Below, piece by piece: positions 57,711 to 64,000 of a stretch of 64,000 nt of DNA. The DNA lies in NCBI GenBank assembly GCA_947034895.1, contig OX344762.1:20440760-20504759 (forward strand), in the 5' to 3' direction. How positions within the stretch are numbered: the stretch's first letter is position 1; each line of letters begins with the position of its first letter. The notes under the pieces were generated by a model. That model was not told the origin of the DNA. It was given only the letters and a program-made list of their open reading frames with translations, and made no database searches. The position numbers were made by a program, and so were the translations under genes. Source of the stretch: Rhytidiadelphus loreus (taxonomy: Eukaryota; Streptophyta; Bryopsida; Hypnales; Hylocomiaceae).

Positions 57711-60700
57711 GGCTAGACTACAAACTCATTTGGATACTCTTTATAACTCAACATGAAAGGTCAACCAAGGAAAACGAGAACAAAGAGCTTTGAAACGGAT
57801 GAAAAAAACTGATTGGATTGCCATCCAAACGCCACAGAATGGCGTTTCAGGCGTTCCAGGGTTAAGAATCGCCCATAGAAAGGTATTTAAAATCATGCAC
57901 ATAGTTCTTAATATAGAGCAATCTGTGAATGGTGGTAAATGAGGCTTATATGTGCATGGTTCAAGAATACTGAGGCAGTGAAATATAAGACTGTGACATT
58001 TCATTTTACACCTTAAGTAATTTTTGAGTTATAATAAGACAGAATGAATGCACAAAAAAGAATGCATTAAAGTTTTATTAGCAGTAGCCAATGAATGTTC
58101 AAATCTGTACAACTTTTTTCTAGAAAAATGGTGCTCTTTGTTGGCTATGTGCATGGGCTGATTTTGAATTCACATGCATGATCATTCACTATGACTTCCA
58201 CCATTTTCAGCATGTTGTTAAACAAGTCTTGGACTAACTTGGTTGGTTCATAGCTTCATCAGGTGCTATTATTCATGCACCCTCTGAGCAACTTTGCCTC
58301 CCTAGTGCACCTTCACTTCATAAAATCATAAGTAATTGAAACCAAGGTACAAAATTCTGGAAAAATAAGGCCTCCTACAGTCTGTAATTTGCCTTCCTAT
58401 GAAAATTATCCCCATATTTTTTTAGTTCTTACATTTGTGTACAGACCTTCATTTCTTGTTAGATGGTCCATTTCTGAGCCTCTTACCTTACTATGACAGA
58501 GAATCATCAATGCAACTCACACTCTTAACGCCTCACTAAATTATTTTACTTTTAGAGTTTTAGAGCTCCTTGAGTCCTTCACATTGTTTTGAACCACGTG
58601 TTTTTATGTTTTATTAGGCAAGTGATAAGTATGTTATACAAGGAACTCAACGATGTTCAAATGTTATAAAAAATCTTGAATATTTAAAAAATATTTAAAA
58701 AAAAAATAGAATTAGAATTCATTCTAAAAATCTCCTTGCATAAATAATAAAGAGGTATATGAGGCATTATAGGAATATAAGATTTATAACAAAATCTATT
58801 GTGTGTGTTGTGTTTTTTATTAATTTGGTGGGACGATTCTAAATGAATGTTACTACCTTTGTAAGTATTTAATGTTTGCACCCAAGGATTTAGTTTATGA
58901 AACTTTGTAGGATAGAAATACATCGATCTATAATACGTATTTAGATTTTTAGATTATTTTAATTTGTGAGGTGCAATAAAAAATATAGAAGTTAAAAGCA
59001 TTTCAAATATACTAGTACTACCTGACATTGTCACCCAACTTTATCCACTTTCATGTACTATCACCTTGACATTCAATCATCCAAACATTTACACTAACTA
59101 AACCACATTCATCCAAATAATAAGTTTGGGTAGTAAGTCTAGGTAGTTAGTACAATGGTTGCTCTCTTTTAGAATGGTTTTGAAATGTAAAGTCATGACT
59201 AAAAAATGAGTATGGAAAGTAGGGATGACCTTGATATGTAGCAAAAAAATAGCAAATGAAATCTCTAGCCTTGCTCTAGGATGGTAATCCCTCGTAGTAT
59301 AAAAGCCAGTATCCGCTTTGCCAACAATCATAATTTAATGGGATTTGAAGCGACAATTTAGTTACACTAGCTAGTGTAATTGTGAGATGTTAGTCTAGCT
59401 CCATCAATCTCTCTAGCTTGTCATCAATTGCTAGTGCATTTGTTGAATCAGTGAGGTTGCGTACAATGTTGTCTAGCTTACATATAGTTACAACAGCTAG
59501 TTGTACACACTTTCAATTAATTGCAACAACCATCAATTGATCCTCCAATCTAATTTACATTGTCTATAATTAAATCAATTTGAATATAAACTTGACCATA
59601 CATCACCATGCCAAAGCTATACATCAACTACCAAGGGGTATTTTCCGTTATGACCTTTTTGGTGGTTGCCGTGACCACGATTTTGTTAGCCTATGATTCT
59701 ACGTTGACCTTTTTGTTCTCAACAATGATTGGGTCGGTACATATAACCAACTTAGACATTACAAAGGGCATGAGCATGAAGGCGTGCATTAGGCCCAACG
59801 TTGATGTGGGGCATCACTATAGATCCCGTTCTTTAGCTACCAGTATTTGTACTTTGAAGTAGACTCCTTGTCACAAGACTGGCGGTGTGAGTTGAAGTAA
59901 AAAAGCATTGTAGATAGTGCGGTACACAACACCAATGTGTTGGTGTGGCAAGGCGTGTTGCACTCTAAAAAGGTGGACGTGACAAGGATGACACTTCTCA
60001 ACATGCATGGTGTCATGTGTCGATTGCATGTGGCATGTGTAATGAAATGGTTTCTTTTAGGCTCTACACAAGAACCACCAAGACTTTTAGTTGATGGACA
60101 TTTGGCATGAGAAATGAAATTGACATATATATTGGGCTAGAATTGAGAACTACTAAGATCTAGTCCCTCAATCTATTTACTTGCATGAAATTTCATCTCA
60201 GTGTACTTCTTGGTGTAGCTATTTGCATGCATTGTTGCTTAATGGAGACTAAAAATAAATAATTATGGTCTTCCATGACAATTGATGTCTCATTTTGGTT
60301 TAGTAATTCAATCCATGCAAGTAGATTGAATTGTTTCTAGATTCTATCAAGGCTTCATATACCCCCTAAATGTCCCCACGTTTAAACAAGGGAGGCATTT
60401 TGGTTAAACTTCATTAGAATTGTTTCAAACTAAACACTTTGGCAATTTGATTTAAGAGAAGAAAATGAAGCCTACCAAGTTGTTGTTTTCTTCATTTTAA
60501 TGTTGTGCAATCATCCAAAAATACAATGAATTATGACAATTGCAAGCTACATGTGCTAGAATCGTCACATTCAATAGTGTTGCCTATCATCATCTCTAAA
60601 AATGATAGAACAACCAAGTTCTCTAAGACATCAAAGGATGAACAAACTTGTAAAATGGTTGATGGAATGCAAGGGTTTTTTTCACAGTTGTGCATTTTTA

Positions 60701-62639
60701 TGCCGTTTAACAATGTTTTTTTTAGGGGGGGGGCTAATTTAAATGGAGATGCCATTAGATGGGACTTAGCCCTTAGAGAGGGCCGTTTCAGGTTCATTCT
60801 TGTTGTTGGAAACCAGCCTATGTTGTCTAGAAAAAAAAAATTAATTAATTTTTTTTTAAATTTTAAATTTTAAATTAAAAAAAAATGTCTATTTCAAAAC
60901 TTCTCTGATAATTTACAGAGTAGATTCTAATCCACTTCAATATTCAAACTCAAGCTTAGGTCTAGTAATCAAAATCTTTTTGAAGATAGTTCTCAATCTG
61001 TATGGTAAAAGGGAGACCAAATCAAAAGCTGATTTGTCGTTCTTTAGCAGACAAACTAATCAATCAGGAGCTTTGTATCAGTTCCAATATCTCAATCAAA
61101 AACGGTAGTATATGAAACTATATTCAGCCAACTTTTTCTAGCTAACTAAAGCAGATCAGTCATGTACATGAATTCCAATATGAGTTTTAGATGGAGTAAT
61201 TTAAGCCATAACTAAATAACTTATGTATTTGAATAGCTAGGGAGCAAACAAAGTTCTTTCTTGTAATAAGAATGAATCAATACATAAGTAATATTAGCCT
61301 TGTATCATCAGTACTTGATCGAACCAAAGCCTTGTGTACATTCCGACAAACAGTCATAAAAAAATTGGGAGCATGAGAAGAGACTTTCATAAAAAGGTCT
61401 GCAGCAGGAAGTAAAATAAAGAGCCAGTAGGTTAAGTCATAACCATGTGTTCGTAATCCCAACATGCATAAAACATGCCCTAAATTTGAACAATTCATAA
61501 GCTTGATCCAACTTCCGGAAACCAAAGAAATCTATAAGCAAAGAGAGTTTTTGTGTAAAGTCCATAAAGTGACTTAAGCAAATAAGTTGCAAACAAACAG
61601 AGTCTTCATCCGCCTAGAGTGTAGTTTGTAGAATTTTTGAAAGAAATTCCCGAGAGGTGGTATCCCTCACCTGTACCCATATCAAATAGCAAACCATTAG
61701 TGTGCTACTTGATGTATACGAGGTGTCTTCAGAATACCACAACTTGTTATCGTACATTCACAAGAGAGAAACTTTTAAATCAAACAATACTACTAATGCA
61801 AATGTAAGAGCAAACTTCAAATAGAAATATTTTGTCTTGCAATCACAATAGGCAACACCTGTTGGCCGCTGTTCTGGGAACCAAGTACCATCTTTTGGTC
61901 AGTCCTGAGCTAGATTGTGTCTTGAACTATTGATCTTTTGCTAATACACAGCAAAGACTCCGACGAGACCACAAGAAGTCGAATCAACAAAGTCTAGAGT
62001 ATCAGTGATCTCAAAATCATACCAGGATATGTGTATGTCAAGATATTGAAACTTAGTGCAGTTCAAACAACTCATACAGTGAGTGAGCTATTTGATTAAG
62101 CAACTTTAATGCTGGAATTAAGGCCCAAGTTAAGGCACGCAGTCCTAATAAGCCATCAATATAAAATAATTTAAATGAGTCAGGAAGTTAAAGGAAATTC
62201 AGGAGAAACCATAACTTGTCAGGATTAGAGTCCCAAACGGGAAATGGTTTCATATTAAAACCTCAAATCCAGCTCATTCATGACAATAAATCACCATCCA
62301 AAAGCTTGTTTTTGTAATAAAGAAATTCCCGTGATAAGAAGCTTAATATATACTGTAAATTGCTATCTTAGTGCATAATTATATATAATAGTAAATAGGT
62401 GAGAATGCAAAAGATATGTATATAAGCATTTAATAAATGATCATAATTCTTAAAAAAAGAATTCAATGTTATCCATTTATAAGAACCAGCAGTAGACTAG
62501 TAACTAGTAATGAATTCTCGAAAACTAGTCTAAGAAAAAGAAAAAGAAAAAGTCAAATTAAATTAAAATTTTTTAAATTAATTTTTAAAAATTTTAATTT
62601 TAATTTTTTTTAATTTTTAATTTTTAATTTTAATATTTG

Positions 62640-62668
62640 TTGATGTGGTCGACTCTCAACCACATCAA
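62640..62668. repeat. 10-bp hairpin next to an A/T-only tract
   Basis: TTGATGTGGT, a 9-nt loop, then ACCACATCAA. It lies directly after about 80 bp of A/T-only DNA. Function unknown. Confidence 0.6.
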
Positions 62669-64000
62669 TAGCATGTGTAGCAAAGTTCCTAGCGTTTAGG
62701 AACGTAGTAGAACTTATAGCCCTCTACAACAGTAAAAACCCATCTAATGAAATAAAGATGAGGGAAAAGTATACTACCCTTTGTCTTTCCCTTCTTCATC
62801 TTCTACCCTGTCTACATTGGGCCCTTCAAAAGTGGTTTTGCTCTTTAGACCCATAATTCACCTTGATGAGGTCTTGCCCCTACTTGAAAAATCCTTGTTA
62901 TTCCCTACTAAAGTTCCTATACCAATCAAGCTCAAAAGTGCTAAAACTGTGTAGAATAAGGCTCAGTTAATTCGCACTAGCATCTTGCTTTTGGTCTCGC
63001 AATGACAATGACAATGAGGCAAAAAGAGGCAAACATGTCTTCTTGGTTCAATTTCTCCCCTCCACCCATTTTAGAAAAATCCAGAGCCATTGACTTAGTT
63101 ACAAAAAAATTCCCACCTCACTCCAATGCCATTGATTGATGTCGTAAAAAACGATCTTGGTTGTTGGTACTATGAGATACAAAATACATATAGATATGAA
63201 ATATAAATACAGAAATATAGATATAGTATGCAAATTTATAAATACAAATACAAAATGTATATATGGAAATACGGAATGGAAATATGGATACATCAAACAA
63301 ATTTCAAATATCTCATATTATTTGTAAGTCAAACTGATGTCACACAAATACAAATATAAGGTGGGGGTGTAGTCACAAGCACCCACCTCTTTCTTTGAAC
63401 CAATGACAAAGTAACATGTGTACCCTTTAAAAATGCTTTGGAAAAGTTTAACCACCAATTGATGCTTGAATGACACATGTACCTTTTTTGGAAATCATGT
63501 GGTTTTCTCTGAAATTGACACTTTGTCACAATGTCCTCAAAAGAGGGGGTAACTGGCTTACATTCAATAGTTTGTTAAACATTGCACTTATGCAATAGGA
63601 TCATACAAGTATACAACCTTGAATAGGGATGCTATCATTCTTGGAGAGGGATGAGGATACATTTCAATGCTAGCTCCACTAAATTTTGATGAATGCTATC
63701 AAAGTTCTTCTCCAATTTTGATGTATTCTGGCCTAGATTTTGATGTAGAGGACTTAGAAACAAAGTGTAATTTGGCTTGAAAATAAATATAGGGTGGAAC
63801 TCAATTTCCCCATGAATCCTTACTACGAGTGTTCCATATCTTGTGACATCAAGTCTATTGTGAACTGAATGTGGATGGTGGCTATGGTGGATGTCACTCT
63901 AGGTTGACGGAAAATTGAATTTTTTCAACCAAAAATGAAGACTACGTGGGATAAGTGACATATTAGATTTGCAGCTAGTTTAGAAGATTTAGGAACTAGG

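Larger units (their letters stand above)
57037..64000. other. Long gene-free AT-rich stretch to the window end
   Basis: Contains the inverted repeat copy at 57300 and GGCGTTTCAGG near 57841 (GGCGTTTCAGG also occurs at 16105). It also contains a foldback of CAATCTA...CTTGCATG at 60169/60314, A/T-only tracts at 60830-60890 and 62560-62640, and GGCCGTTTCA at 60781. The longest frames (122 codons at 60505-60873; 84 at 59608-59862) have no recognised motif. No exons with supporting splice sites were found. Confidence 0.4.

Noticed and set aside
60169..60328. Foldback element
   Set aside because: Only about 15 bp match with a 4-nt insertion and no flanking duplication; could be chance in AT-rich DNA.
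1..64000. tRNA, rRNA or long-terminal-repeat retrotransposons
   Set aside because: I looked for T-loop motifs, LTR pairs and reverse transcriptase motifs and saw none by eye. A dedicated scan (tRNA covariance model, LTR finder) would be decisive.

Overview
This window is nuclear DNA from a land plant. The evidence is plant-type GT-AG introns of about 60-650 bp, a plant 1,4-dihydroxy-2-naphthoyl-CoA synthase with a peroxisomal PTS2 signal, a GH95 alpha-L-fucosidase, plant-type ribosomal protein genes with telo-box-like motifs, a short (TTTAGGG)n-type run, and CACTA and PIF/Harbinger-type transposons. The sequence alone does not settle the species. A transferrin-lobe gene and a Tc1-type (DD34E-like) transposase relic would be unusual in a flowering plant, so I favour a seedless plant (moss or other bryophyte, or lycophyte). 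That placement is inference.

Layout. 13-1032: complete non-autonomous CACTA element. 3.1-8.3 kb: two tandem, minus-strand transferrin-like genes. The proximal copy (6413-8124) is intact: signal peptide, a single transferrin lobe with all iron and anion ligands, and a C-terminal hydrophobic tail of GPI-anchor type. The distal copy (3092-4128) is a pseudogene. 8.3-16.8 kb: AT-rich, gene-free, with nested MITEs, inverted-repeat elements and old repeats. 16.8-21.9 kb: 12-exon GH95 alpha-L-fucosidase. 22.6-26.4 kb: a 2.25-kb PIF/Harbinger-type element built as a four-unit palindrome, and a 398-bp MITE of the same superfamily. 26.7-29.0 kb: RBR E3 ubiquitin ligase. 30.5 kb: a tiny retrocopy with poly(A) and target-site duplication. 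30.9-34.1 kb: nine-exon naphthoate synthase (MenB/NS, phylloquinone pathway) with one GC-AG intron. 34.1-46.8 kb: repeats, a complete 3.4-kb CACTA element, a broken unidentified gene and a MITE. 46.8-48.3 kb: F-box protein. 51.2-52.9 kb: ribosomal protein uL13 (L13a). 53.3-54.0 kb: degenerate Tc1-like transposase. 55.1-56.9 kb: ribosomal protein eS1 (S3a). 57-64 kb: AT-rich, gene-free DNA.

The genes are independent eukaryotic transcription units and do not form an operon or a single pathway. All exon models were assembled by eye: splice sites were chosen so that phases match and the product follows the remembered family pattern. The most notable system is the tandem transferrin-like locus, because transferrins are mainly known from animals and a few green algae.
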